This document shows positions 1 through 8,570 of a DNA stretch of 64,000 bases, piece after piece. How positions within the stretch are numbered: the stretch's first letter is position 1; the number at the start of each line of letters is the position of its first letter. The stretch is from Ardenticatenaceae bacterium (GTDB lineage Bacteria; Chloroflexota; Anaerolineae; Promineifilales; Promineifilaceae). The translations under genes were made by a program, and so were the position numbers. Where the stretch lies: the NCBI GenBank assembly GCA_020634455.1, contig JACKBQ010000001.1, positions 310,001 through 374,000 on the forward strand, in the 5' to 3' direction. The notes beneath the pieces were generated by a model. It had not been told where the DNA came from, ran no database searches, and saw nothing but the letters and a program-made list of their open reading frames with translations.

Positions 1-1
1 T

Positions 2-574
2 CCGGCAACGGCGCGTGCCTGGGGGGATAAAGGCGATCTGATGATGCAGCGTACCCCAGGCGGACATCGCCGGTTTCGTCGGGCTGATGTGGAAGCGCAC
101 CTGGAAACGGCCGTTCGTAGCCAGAGCGGCGGCGTGCAGCTGGTAGTGCAAAACATGGTTGGCCGCGCCCGCCTGGAACTCACCGACGGCGCTCTCAACG
201 GCGAAAGTTGGTACCAAACCCTGGACGACACTGCCCGCCAGCAATTGCGTCAGATCGGTCACCAGCTCATTCATCTTTTTCAGCAATATTTAACCCAAAC
301 CATGCCGTTGCCTGCTGCCCGCGCCGAGGCCAGAGCCATCGGCCGGCAATACGAGCGGCTAGGCCGCGCAAGTGGCCTGTCGCTGGCAGAAACAACCCGC
401 GCTTACCTCTTTTTTCGCGAGTTTTTGTCGCAAACGGTGTATGACATGGCCGAAACAACGGGCACCCAGGGGCCAGTGCATTGGGGCCAGATTCACCAAA
501 AAATAATCACCATTACCAACGAGGTTTTGCTCGCTTTGGTGGCTGCACACGAGGAACTGACCCATGGCGCGTGA
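2..574 (+). CDS. MerR/excisionase-type HTH regulator with RsbRD-like domain, 5' truncated by window edge
   Basis: The reading frame is open to the first bases of the window, so the true start lies upstream. The first visible residues end in RTPGGHRRFRRADVEAHL, the recognition helix and wing of MerR/BldC/excisionase-type DNA-binding domains. After a linker, a helical region of about 110 residues (from HLFQQYLTQ to the end) resembles the RsbRD N-terminal domain found in RsbT co-antagonist regulators. I infer a transcription regulator with a sensory or protein-interaction helical domain. Its stop overlaps the start of the PucC-like transporter by 11 bases, so the two are translationally coupled, and it may control that transporter. 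The HTH assignment is firm; the second domain is a family-level guess. Confidence 0.75.
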   Translation, partial: PATARAWGDKGDLMMQRTPGGHRRFRRADVEAHLETAVRSQSGGVQLVVQNMVGRARLELTDGALNGESWYQTLDDTARQQLRQIGHQLIHLFQQYLTQTMPLPAARAEARAIGRQYERLGRASGLSLAETTRAYLFFREFLSQTVYDMAETTGTQGPVHWGQIHQKIITITNEVLLALVAAHEELTHGA

Positions 575-1964
575 GCAAAATCAGCTTTCATTTAGCCTCT
601 GGCGCTTGCTGCGCCTGAGCAGTTTTCAGATTGGATCGGCGATGGGGGACATCATTGTTACCAGCATTTGGAACCGGATGATGATTTCCCAATTTGGCAT
701 TCCGGCGACGCCCGTGAGCTTGCTGATTGCCCTGCGCTACCTGCTGTCGCCGTTAAGTTTGTGGGCGGGGTATCGGTCGGATACACGGCCGTTTCTGGGC
801 ATGCGGCGCACCTCGTACATCTGGCTGGGGCGAGGGCTGATGGTGCTCTCGTTGCCGCTGCTAGGCTGGAGCCTGATGCGCTTTGCCGCTGTGCATGAGC
901 TGGGAGCCAACTTCGATTTGCTGGGCTGGGCGCTGGCTCTGCTGTCGTCCCTGCTGTACGGCATCGGCACGCTGGTTTCTGGCAGCCCGTACCTGGCGCT
1001 GGTGCGCGACTCTGCGCCAAAAGAGCGCCAGGGGCTGGCCATCAGCACGGCCGAAACGGTGCTCATCATCTTTTTTGCCATCGTGGGCATCACCTTCAGC
1101 TTTTGGCTGCAAGAATACGATCCGCTTGTCTTTTGGGAGATGATTTTGGCCACGATGATCATCGGCGGCTTCTTTTGGGTCTTTTCCATTTGGGGCGTCG
1201 AGCGCTCGATTCGCCAGCAAAAGGGGATCACGCTGGCGCAGGAGCTGGCGGCGGTGGCCCAACAAAGTTCAGAAAGCAGCCTGTTGGCAACCATGCGGCG
1301 CATTTGGCAAGACCCGCGCACCCGTCGCTTTTTCATCTTTTTGTCGCTGGCCACCTTTTCTGCCTGGGCGCAGGACGCCATTTTGGAGCCATTTGGCGCG
1401 GAACTGTTTGACCTGCCGCTGTCGCGCACGACGCGGTTTAACAGCTACTGGCAGGCGGCGACGGTGCTGACGCTGGTGGGCGGCGCGTACTTTTGGCGCA
1501 AACGGCCGCCTGAACGGCAAAAGCAAATCGCCAATGGCGGCCTGCTGGCGATGGCGCTGGGCATGGTGTTGTTGGGGGGCACGGCCGTTTTCCAGCAAAT
1601 TCACCTCATCGAAATTTCCCTGCTCATTTTTGGCGCGGGCTTTGGCGTTTACACCTTTGGCGGCCTCAGCCTGATGGCGGTGATGTCGTCGGACAAGGAA
1701 GCGGGGGCGTACTTGGGTCTGTGGACCATTTCCGTGGTGGTGTTCAAAGGGCTGGGCACGTTTGCCGGGGGCGCACTGCGCGATCTTTTGTTGTTAGGCA
1801 TTGGCCTGGGTGAGGGGCTGGGGTACGGCTTGATTTTTTCGCTGGAGGCTGTGGGCTTGGCAACGGCCGTATTCATCCTTAGCGGCATTGATGTGCTGGG
1901 TTTTGCCCGCGAAATGGGCCGGGTGATCAGCCGCACCGAGGTACAAATTGCCAGCGCGGATTAG
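564..1964 (+). CDS. PucC/LhaA-family major facilitator transporter
   Basis: A 466-aa polytopic membrane protein with about 12 hydrophobic segments. The segment GTLVSGSPYLALVRDSAPKE, near residues 135-155, is the characteristic loop of the PucC (BCH2/LhaA) branch of the MFS superfamily. PucC proteins help assemble bacteriochlorophyll antenna complexes in phototrophs, but relatives also occur in non-phototrophic Chloroflexota, where the substrate is unknown. The start ATG lies inside the 3' end of the upstream regulator, which indicates an operon. No bacteriochlorophyll gene is visible in the window, so a role in phototrophy cannot be claimed. The family call is fairly sure; the function is open. 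Confidence 0.75.
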   Translation: MAREQNQLSFSLWRLLRLSSFQIGSAMGDIIVTSIWNRMMISQFGIPATPVSLLIALRYLLSPLSLWAGYRSDTRPFLGMRRTSYIWLGRGLMVLSLPLLGWSLMRFAAVHELGANFDLLGWALALLSSLLYGIGTLVSGSPYLALVRDSAPKERQGLAISTAETVLIIFFAIVGITFSFWLQEYDPLVFWEMILATMIIGGFFWVFSIWGVERSIRQQKGITLAQELAAVAQQSSESSLLATMRRIWQDPRTRRFFIFLSLATFSAWAQDAILEPFGAELFDLPLSRTTRFNSYWQAATVLTLVGGAYFWRKRPPERQKQIANGGLLAMALGMVLLGGTAVFQQIHLIEISLLIFGAGFGVYTFGGLSLMAVMSSDKEAGAYLGLWTISVVVFKGLGTFAGGALRDLLLLGIGLGEGLGYGLIFSLEAVGLATAVFILSGIDVLGFAREMGRVISRTEVQIASAD

Positions 1965-2251
1965 CAAAAAAGCCGTAAGAAATGGGTCGAGACCCTCGGA
2001 AACAGCGCTTGATGGCGATATTGGGCGATCTTGCGCGATTGGATGAGATATGATCCACCGATCTAACATTAATGGGAGATAAGAAACGGCCGTTTTTGCA
2101 AAAGTTTTTCAAGACCCTCGGAAAGAGGAAGAGGGTGGGATGAAATGAGGGTGTTACAGGACAATAAGATGGTAAAAGTGGCGCAACTTGCCCACAAACA
2201 GACAAAATATGCTAGACTATGGGCGGCGGCGTCCCATTGTGGATAACTAGA
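1965..2251 (+). other. Intergenic region, probable leader of CRISPR array 1
   Basis: No gene is seen here. The 13-base word AGACCCTCGGAAA occurs at 2112-2124, and 12 bases of it recur at 1990-2001; one AACGGCCGTT palindrome lies at 2085-2094. The 100 bases before the first repeat are relatively AT-rich. Repeats of array 1 end in ATTTAGAC when read on the plus strand, which places the leader on this side. This is inference; no promoter was identified with confidence. Confidence 0.4.
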
Positions 2252-3670
2252 GTCGGAACGGCCGTGTCTACCTGAGAGGGATTTAGACCGTAGTAGTCAG
2301 CGCGATCACCGCAATCACACCCATAGTCGGAACGGCCGTGTCTACCTGAGAGGGATTTAGACACACAATTATGTTCCGAGTCTCTCCTTGCTGTCGTTCG
2401 GTCGGAACGGCCGTGTCTACCTGAGAGGGATTTAGACTTGTCCATCGTCGTCGAAACCCAACTCAAGGGTAACGTCGGAACGGCAGTGTCTACCTGAGAG
2501 GGATTTAGACCCAGGGACACGCTCACGAGCAATTCGTGGAGGCCATGGTCGGAACGGCCGTGTCTACCTGAGAGGGATTTAGACGTTATCAAACCTAACA
2601 ACACAACGGGATACGCAAAGTCGGAACGGCCGTGTCTACCTGAGAGGGATTTAGACAAGCTGCCGCTTGAAGCGTCGCAGCCTGAGCCGGTAGTCGGAAC
2701 GGCCGTGTCTACCTGAGAGGGATTTAGACTTCCAATGTCAGCATATCGCCTGCTTCTGCATCTACGGGTCGGAACGGCCGTGTCTACCTGAGAGGGATTT
2801 AGACTAATTTATCATCCGGCTTCACTACGTTTTGAGACATGTCGGAACGGCCGTGTCTACCTGAGAGGGATTTAGACGGCCAAGTGCATAATGGCGTCAA
2901 ATGACAGGATAAAGTCGGAACGGCCGTGTCTACCTGAGAGGGATTTAGACAACACGAACAGTTTCCACACCGCCTGTGACGTATGTCGGAACGGCCGTGT
3001 CTACCTGAGAGGGATTTAGACCAGTCGCTTCCGCTACATCCACCTCCACCTCCATGTCGGAACGGCCGTGTCTACCTGAGAGGGATTTAGACTCATGGGC
3101 AGCGCGATGCCGTACAGCAGAATCTGCTGTCGGAACGGCCGTGTCTACCTGAGAGGGATTTAGACAATTGTCTACAATGTGCAGCTCCCCTCTAGTATGA
3201 GGTCGGAACGGCCGTGTCTACCTGAGAGGGATTTAGACAAGGGAATCAGCAAGCTTGTGAAAATGGCAGCAATGAGTCGGAACGGCCGTGTCTACCTGAG
3301 AGGGATTTAGACAATTCAGGAGACGAGATACCGTCGGGGGCAGCGTAGGTCGGAACGGCCGTGTCTACCTGAGAGGGATTTAGACAAGTCTACGTGAGCA
3401 AATTGCACGGTCATAAGGGCGAGTCGGAACGGCCGTGTCTACCTGAGAGGGATTTAGACGGGATGGGGGTGCCAACTACCGTGACGGTGGCGTCGTCGGA
3501 ACGGCCGTGTCTACCTGAGAGGGATTTAGACTAGTGGACCGTAACGTTGACACCGTTCAAATCTTCGTCGGAACGGCCGTGTCTACCTGAGAGGGATTTA
3601 GACAAATAACCGGTGACCAATACAAGTAAACCGACGATTGTCGGAACGGCCGTGTTTACCTGAGCGGGGC
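2252..3670 (+). CRISPR. CRISPR array 1, 20 repeats, repeat family A
   Basis: A 37-base repeat begins GTCGGAACGGCCGTGTC and ends GAGAGGGATTTAGAC. Repeat starts are 2252, 2326, 2401, 2474, 2548, 2620, 2693, 2768, 2841, 2914, 2985, 3056, 3129, 3202, 3275, 3349, 3423, 3493, 3567 and 3640, so there are 19 spacers of about 33-38 bases. The repeat at 2474 has one changed base (GGCAGTG), and the last (3640) decays after TGAGCGGGG, which marks the trailer end. The 3' end ATTTAGAC resembles the 8-nt crRNA handle of type III repeats, so transcription is taken as plus strand. Repeats are otherwise nearly identical, suggesting recent activity. Each repeat carries the genome palindrome ACGGCCGT as AACGGCCGTG. 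Confidence 0.98.
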
Positions 3671-3892
3671 ACAAAATTGTGAATTGCGAACGGGGTTGCT
3701 CATTCACAATTCACAATTCGGCTGGTTTCGCAAATGTGGCTGGTTTTGGGGCAAACGTTGGTTTGCGGTGACGGCCAGTGTGCGGCAGTCCACTTGAAGA
3801 AAAAGCAGCAAATTCGGCCGTTGAGAATGCGCTCTAAGCGATTTTTGGGCAAGCTGGCTGATTTTCTGCCAAAATTCAGGTAAAATTTGGCC
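3671..3892 (+). other. Spacer between arrays 1 and 2, with hairpin and probable leader of array 2
   Basis: No gene is seen. At 3675-3719 there is an imperfect inverted repeat of the word AATTGTGAATT and its complement, likely a hairpin that separates the two arrays. The sequence from about 3720 to 3892 is the candidate leader of array 2 because the repeats of that array end in GATTGAAAC on the plus strand and the decayed repeat is at its right end. Confidence 0.4.
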
Positions 3893-4441
3893 GTTGCAAC
3901 ACCAAATTCACCCTTTGAGGGATTGAAACATAGCGTCACAAAACCCGCCTGCGGGTCGAAGATTTGTTGCAACACCAAATTCACCCTTTGAGGGATTGAA
4001 ACATCATCTTTTAATAAGCCGTTGGTCAATTCAACCAGGTTGCAACACCAAATTCACCCTTTGAGGGATTGAAACTCGTATGTGCAAAACTCCGAATCAT
4101 CCGCGCCGCAACGTTGCAACACCAAATTCACCCTTTGAGGGATTGAAACTCGCGGCGGAACGGCCGTTCTTTACCAGGAGGAGGAGTTGCAACACCAAAT
4201 TCACCCTTTGAGGGATTGAAACCAACAGCCAGAATAGCCTGGATAGCTGGCAGAGCGAGGTTGCAACACCAAATTCACCCTTTGAGGGATTGAAACATCG
4301 AACAGACCCAGGCAGACAGCAGCATGGGCGCAGTTGCAACACCAAATTCACCCTTTGCGGGATTGAAACAACATCGTGGCCGCACTATCACCCTGCGGGT
4401 CAACGTTGCAACACCAAATTCACCCTTTGAGGGATTGAACC
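3893..4441 (+). CRISPR. CRISPR array 2, 8 repeats, repeat family B
   Basis: A 37-base repeat begins GTTGCAACACCAAATTCACC and ends GAGGGATTGAAAC. Starts are 3893, 3966, 4039, 4113, 4186, 4260, 4333 and 4405, giving 7 spacers of about 36 bases. The repeat at 4333 has GCGGGATTG, and the last one ends GATTGAACC, so the trailer is on the right. The terminal ATTGAAAC is the classic handle of type I/III crRNAs. This repeat is unrelated in its 5' part to those of arrays 1 and 3 and lacks the ACGGCCGT palindrome, although the spacer at 4150-4185 contains it. A different Cas6, or another CRISPR system elsewhere in the genome, may process this array. Confidence 0.98.
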
Positions 4442-4600
4442 AGCAGCGCCTCGTCCAGAATATCTGGGCGAGGCGCTTTCTTTTTGGGGTGCTTTTCGGG
4501 TATACTGCGGCTAATTGTGTGTTTTTGGGTGAAAAGTGGCACAAAATGTGGCACATCCCCAACCAGCTTTCCCGTATACTGTCGCCATTCGAGACAACCA

Positions 4601-7171
4601 ATGGATTCCCAGCCCACCTTTGCCGACCTACTCAACCAGCACGTGGCCCAGGATGGGCGGTACGCCCGCCAGCTTTCTGCCGCCACCGAACAGCGGTTTG
4701 GCGCAGGGCAAGGCATCGCCCACAGCAGCCTCAGCCGCTGGCTGCGGGGTGCGGCCCAAAAGCCGCGCAGTTGGGTAGACATTGTGAAGCTCGGCGCAGT
4801 TTTACAACTTTCCCAGAACGATCTGCACCAGCTGCTGCACGCGGCCGGGCATGACGTACCGCACATTCTGGCTACCGAGCCACCCATACCGGGGCTGTTT
4901 GACCCGTGGCTACAGCCAGAAGTCGGCCTGCTGCCGCCGTTCCAGGCGCCGCCCAAAACCGTTGGCTTCATCGGCCAAACCGGGCTTTTGGTGGGATTAG
5001 AACGGTACTTTGGCAGCCAGGGGCAAAGTCGCGTTTGCTGTCTGTTGGGGATGGCCGGGCTGGGTAAAACCAGCCTGGCTACTCAGCTCGCCTACCAGCT
5101 CAAAGACCAGTTCAGCGATGGCGTTTTGTGGCTCAACCTGGCCCAGTCAGCCGACCCGCTGGCCGCCCAGCAAGCCATCGCCCAGGCATACGGCCAAGAT
5201 TTCACACCCTTTGCCGACGTGGGCAGCCGCAGCAGCAAGCTGCGTGAGCTGCTGGCCCACAAAAACGCCCTCCTGGTGCTGGATGATGCGCAAAGCGACG
5301 CCCAACTGCGTCCCCTGCTGCCGCCAGATGGTCCCTGCGCCGTCCTCATCACCAGCCGCCGCCACGATCTGGCCCTGGCCAGCGCCGCCTACCGCCTCAC
5401 GCTCTCGCCGCTCAACGCCGCAAAAGCCGAAGGCATGGCGCTGTTCCGCCAGCTGTTGCCCAAAGAGCAGGTGCGGGCCGAGCCAGAGCCATTGCAAGCC
5501 CTGGCCGACTGGTTAGGATTGCAGCCATTGGCGCTTACCATCGCCGCCCAGCGGCTGCGGCACGAACCGGGCTGGACGGCCGAAAAATTCCTGGCACGGC
5601 TGCAACAAGCCAAACGGCCGCTCGACTTGCTCATCTGGGGCGACCAATCCGTTCGGGACAGCTTGGCCACCAGCGCCCTGGTTTTACCGCCAGCTACCCA
5701 GCAGCTGCTGGCATTGTTGGGTCATTTTGCCAGTTCATTTGTCCCTGAACACGTGGCGGCAGTGGCGGAACGGCCGTTGCCCGACGTCGAAGACCAGTTG
5801 CGGCAGATTTACAACCAGTCGCTGCTCACCATCAACCGCCAAGACCGGTATGAGCTGCACCCGCTGGTGCGCCACTATTGCCGGGAGCTGCCCCAACAGC
5901 CAGATTGGCCACACCGCTTTGTGGCCCACTTTACCAGCCTGGCGGCGCAGCCCACGGCCGCAGCGGAGCAGCCGCACATCGTAGCCGCCCTTGAGCTGGC
6001 CCAGCAGTTGAAGCTGGATGAAGCATTGGTCACCAGCGTAACCGACTTCATTCCCCATCTTCAGCGCACCGGGCAGCACGCCCTGGCCGACAGATGGTTG
6101 CGGCAGGCAGAACAGACAGCCCGCCGCCAGAACAACAGCTCCGCGCTTACTCGCATCTTGCACCAATCAGGATTCACTGCGATGAAACAAGGCACACCCG
6201 ACAAAGCAGACAGCTACTACCAGGAAGCGTTATCCCTGGCCCAAAGCCTGGGGGATGTGGGCCAGACGGCCGAAATCCTGCACAAGCTCAGCGCCTTGGC
6301 CTACCGTCGCGGCCGTTACGAAGAGACGGAGCAGTTTTGCCAGGAAGCGCTGGTGTTGGCGCGGCAAGTGCAGAATCAGCATCTGGTGGCCAGCTTGCTG
6401 ACAAATTTGGGATTGGTGGAGGGGGTAAACGGCCGTTTTAAAGAAGCGATTGTGCATTACGAGGAAGCGCTGGCCTTGGCCCGTCAGGGAGACGACAAAG
6501 GTCTGGTCATCAACATCTTGCAAAACCTGGGGCTGGTCCACGAACAGCGGGGCAACTATGCACAGGCCAAAGAGCCTTACGAAGAAGGTTTAAAGCTGGC
6601 CGAAGCCTTAAAAGACCCGGAACTGCGCAGCAGAATGTTGGGAAACCTGGGTGCAGTTGCCTGCCATCTGGGCAACTATGCAGAAGCCACGGGCTATTTT
6701 CAGCAAGGGTTGGCGTTGGCCGAAAAAAACGACCTGCTGATTCAGCAGTATCGCCAGCAGGCGAATCTGGGTGAAGCAGCCATGCTCCGTGGGCAGTTTC
6801 GGGAAGCAAACGCGCATTATCGCCAGGCGCTGGCGCTGGTGCGTACCCGCGAGTTTCCTGAAGATTTGGGCATTATTTTGAATCAGGCCGGAGAGAACTT
6901 CCTCCGGCAGGATGCTTACCCGGAAGCGGAGTATAGTTTTCGTGAGGCGTTACATCTGGCTGAAGAACACGGCTTCAGGCAGGTGGGGCCATTAAGCTTA
7001 TTTGGTTTGGCCCGCCTGGCTGGTATTCGGAAGGATTTTGTAGAGGCACGGGCCTTAGGCGAACAAAGTCGCCAGCAGCTAGCAGCAATTGGTCATCGTA
7101 AGGCGCAGGAAGTGTACTGGTGGCTTCAGGAACTGCCACCAGCGGCAGCGCCTGAAGCCAGCAAGAATTAA
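4601..7171 (+). CDS. HTH / NB-ARC / TPR STAND-type protein
   Basis: I take the ATG at 4601 as start (856 aa) because an upstream in-frame start would read through the end of array 2; no clear Shine-Dalgarno is seen. Residues 1-90 look like a Cro/CI-type helix-turn-helix (SSLSRWLRG at about 42-50). The P-loop GMAGLGKT is at 150-157, Walker B ALLVLDD at 223-229, and the NB-ARC sensor AVLITSRR near 247-254. From about residue 530 to 840 there are repeated YxxALxLA units typical of TPRs (for example EEALALARQ and EEGLKLAEAL). STAND ATPases of this shape are switches that oligomerise on ligand binding; some are antiviral sensors, others transcription regulators. It sits between CRISPR array 2 and the cas operon and converges with a tiny exported-peptide gene 3 bases away. 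Domain calls are firm, function is inferred. Confidence 0.85.
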   Translation: MDSQPTFADLLNQHVAQDGRYARQLSAATEQRFGAGQGIAHSSLSRWLRGAAQKPRSWVDIVKLGAVLQLSQNDLHQLLHAAGHDVPHILATEPPIPGLFDPWLQPEVGLLPPFQAPPKTVGFIGQTGLLVGLERYFGSQGQSRVCCLLGMAGLGKTSLATQLAYQLKDQFSDGVLWLNLAQSADPLAAQQAIAQAYGQDFTPFADVGSRSSKLRELLAHKNALLVLDDAQSDAQLRPLLPPDGPCAVLITSRRHDLALASAAYRLTLSPLNAAKAEGMALFRQLLPKEQVRAEPEPLQALADWLGLQPLALTIAAQRLRHEPGWTAEKFLARLQQAKRPLDLLIWGDQSVRDSLATSALVLPPATQQLLALLGHFASSFVPEHVAAVAERPLPDVEDQLRQIYNQSLLTINRQDRYELHPLVRHYCRELPQQPDWPHRFVAHFTSLAAQPTAAAEQPHIVAALELAQQLKLDEALVTSVTDFIPHLQRTGQHALADRWLRQAEQTARRQNNSSALTRILHQSGFTAMKQGTPDKADSYYQEALSLAQSLGDVGQTAEILHKLSALAYRRGRYEETEQFCQEALVLARQVQNQHLVASLLTNLGLVEGVNGRFKEAIVHYEEALALARQGDDKGLVINILQNLGLVHEQRGNYAQAKEPYEEGLKLAEALKDPELRSRMLGNLGAVACHLGNYAEATGYFQQGLALAEKNDLLIQQYRQQANLGEAAMLRGQFREANAHYRQALALVRTREFPEDLGIILNQAGENFLRQDAYPEAEYSFREALHLAEEHGFRQVGPLSLFGLARLAGIRKDFVEARALGEQSRQQLAAIGHRKAQEVYWWLQELPPAAAPEASKN

Positions 7172-7174
7172 GGA

Positions 7175-7372
7175 TTAACCGCCGGTGGGATCACCCCAAC
7201 CATCGGCTACCTGCACGGGTGCCGGGGCGGCATCCATGAGGCTGGGTTGGTTGAACTGAACGGTGGTGAGGCTTGTGCTGAGCGTAGCCGAAGTAACGGC
7301 CGTTGCCAATGCCACCAGCAATACCAACAAAACCACCAACTGCTGCGAACGAGAAATCAAGTGACGAGTCAT
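7175..7372 (-). CDS. Small exported peptide, possible signalling peptide
   Basis: A 65-residue reading frame on the minus strand. The start is supported by a strong ribosome binding site, GGAGGT, 8 bases before the ATG. The N-terminus has basic residues followed by a hydrophobic stretch (LVVLLVLLVALATAV, about 12-26), a signal peptide or membrane anchor, then a short polar tail ending DGWGDPTGG. It is convergent with the STAND/TPR gene, whose stop is 3 bases away. Small secreted peptides next to TPR regulators are the arrangement of peptide quorum-sensing pairs (RRNPP type), so a pheromone-receptor relation is conceivable. That is inference; I do not recognise the family. An overlapping frame starting at 7388 has no comparable ribosome binding site. 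Confidence 0.55.
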   Translation of the reverse strand: MTRHLISRSQQLVVLLVLLVALATAVTSATLSTSLTTVQFNQPSLMDAAPAPVQVADGWGDPTGG

Positions 7373-7545
7373 GAGTCTGTACCTCCATTTCGTCTAGGCC
7401 AAACCGGGTGGGTTTGGCGGTTCCAATAAATCACTTGATTTCAGCGTAAAGGGGGCGCAAAAGAAGGAATTCCCGGTTTTCGGGAACAGGTTCCTGTGGC
7501 GTACTGGTAAGGTAAGCGTAATGTTTTAAGGAGATGTGAAAGCGG

Positions 7546-8556
7546 ATGAACTTGAAGGGAGAACGGCCGTACGTCTACATCGCAACTCTGGGCAATGCCC
7601 CGCAGGTTGTTACCCTTGCCCTGGATCAGCTGCTGCCCCAACACCGCTTTGTGGAGGTGTGCGTCATCCATACCGACGCCGCACCAACCAGTAACCCGCC
7701 CCAGATCAAATTCAGCAAACCCCAAAATGTACCGACGCTAGATGCCGAATTCCAAAACTTGAAACTGCTGGAAGAAACGTCTGGCGATAAGCTGTGGCGG
7801 GCCGATTATCGCGTTGGCGATCGCTACTACCAGTTTCGCTACCGTCGCGTGCTCATCCAGCGCGAGGTGCAGCAGCCCGGCGACCTGCCCACCTACGAAC
7901 CAATCCAGGACGTGGAAACCGAAGAAAATTCCCAGGCGGCGTTCCGCACCATTTTCCGCGTGGTGAAGCGTTACAAAGAGCAGCGCGCCATCATTCACTT
8001 CAATCTAGCGGGTGGGCGCAAAAGTATGGCAGTCTTTGTTATGTCAACAGCGCAGATGCTGTTTGCCCCCGGTGACAAGCTGTGGCACCTCATGTCTGGT
8101 GCGGCGTTTATGAACAGTGGTGCCATGCACGACGATGGCCAAAGCAGCCGCCTGGTGCCGATTCCGTATGTCTCCGTCACGTCGTTACACCCGGCGCTGG
8201 GCATGCTAATTGCCAGCAACGATCCATACGACATTTTGCAGGCGCAGGAAAATTATCTGCACCTGATGGATTTGCAGCGCAAGGAAAAGTTTTTGCGCAC
8301 GCTGGATTTTGATGAGTACCAGATTTTGGTGGGCGTGGCCCAGGGGTTGAACAATGCGGAGATTGGCAGTCGGCTAAAAAAAAGTTTGGCGGCCCAAACG
8401 GTGGCCAACAAGCTAACGACGGTTTATGAGACGTACTTGGTGGCGATTTCAGAGGGAGTAACGGCCGTTTCTCGCCCCGAAAGCGACAACATGCGTGCCT
8501 TCCTCGCGGCTGAATTTGGTGCCTATTTTCAGCAGCGCAACGAAAAGTTAACATAA
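7546..8556 (+). CDS. CARF-domain protein with C-terminal LuxR-type HTH (NE0113-like)
   Basis: 336 aa. The N-terminus (YIATLGNAPQVVTLALDQLL) has the Rossmann-type start of CARF domains, and LAGGRKSM at about 154-161 is the ligand-loop motif of the NE0113-like CARF family, some members of which are now called CRISPR ring nucleases. Residues 255-298 (YQILVGVAQGLNNAEIG, then LAAQTVANKLTTVYETYL) read as a LuxR/GerE helix-turn-helix. The expected role is to bind cyclic oligoadenylate made by the adjacent Cas10 and either degrade it or act as a ligand-controlled transcription factor. It is the first gene of the cas operon, 14 bases before cas10, with AAGGAG about 12 bases before its ATG. The CARF call is good, the HTH likely, the biochemical activity unknown. 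Confidence 0.75.
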   Translation: MNLKGERPYVYIATLGNAPQVVTLALDQLLPQHRFVEVCVIHTDAAPTSNPPQIKFSKPQNVPTLDAEFQNLKLLEETSGDKLWRADYRVGDRYYQFRYRRVLIQREVQQPGDLPTYEPIQDVETEENSQAAFRTIFRVVKRYKEQRAIIHFNLAGGRKSMAVFVMSTAQMLFAPGDKLWHLMSGAAFMNSGAMHDDGQSSRLVPIPYVSVTSLHPALGMLIASNDPYDILQAQENYLHLMDLQRKEKFLRTLDFDEYQILVGVAQGLNNAEIGSRLKKSLAAQTVANKLTTVYETYLVAISEGVTAVSRPESDNMRAFLAAEFGAYFQQRNEKLT

Positions 8557-8570
8557 CAAGGAGGATTTGT

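Noticed and set aside
2212..2658. Minus-strand reading frame across CRISPR array 1
   Set aside because: It translates the repeat over and over (KSLSGRHGRSD units) and has no start signal; it is a by-product of the repeat period.
4484..4600. Extended N-terminus of the STAND protein
   Set aside because: The upstream in-frame codons begin right after the last CRISPR repeat and show no protein-like character; the ATG at 4601 begins a typical HTH domain.
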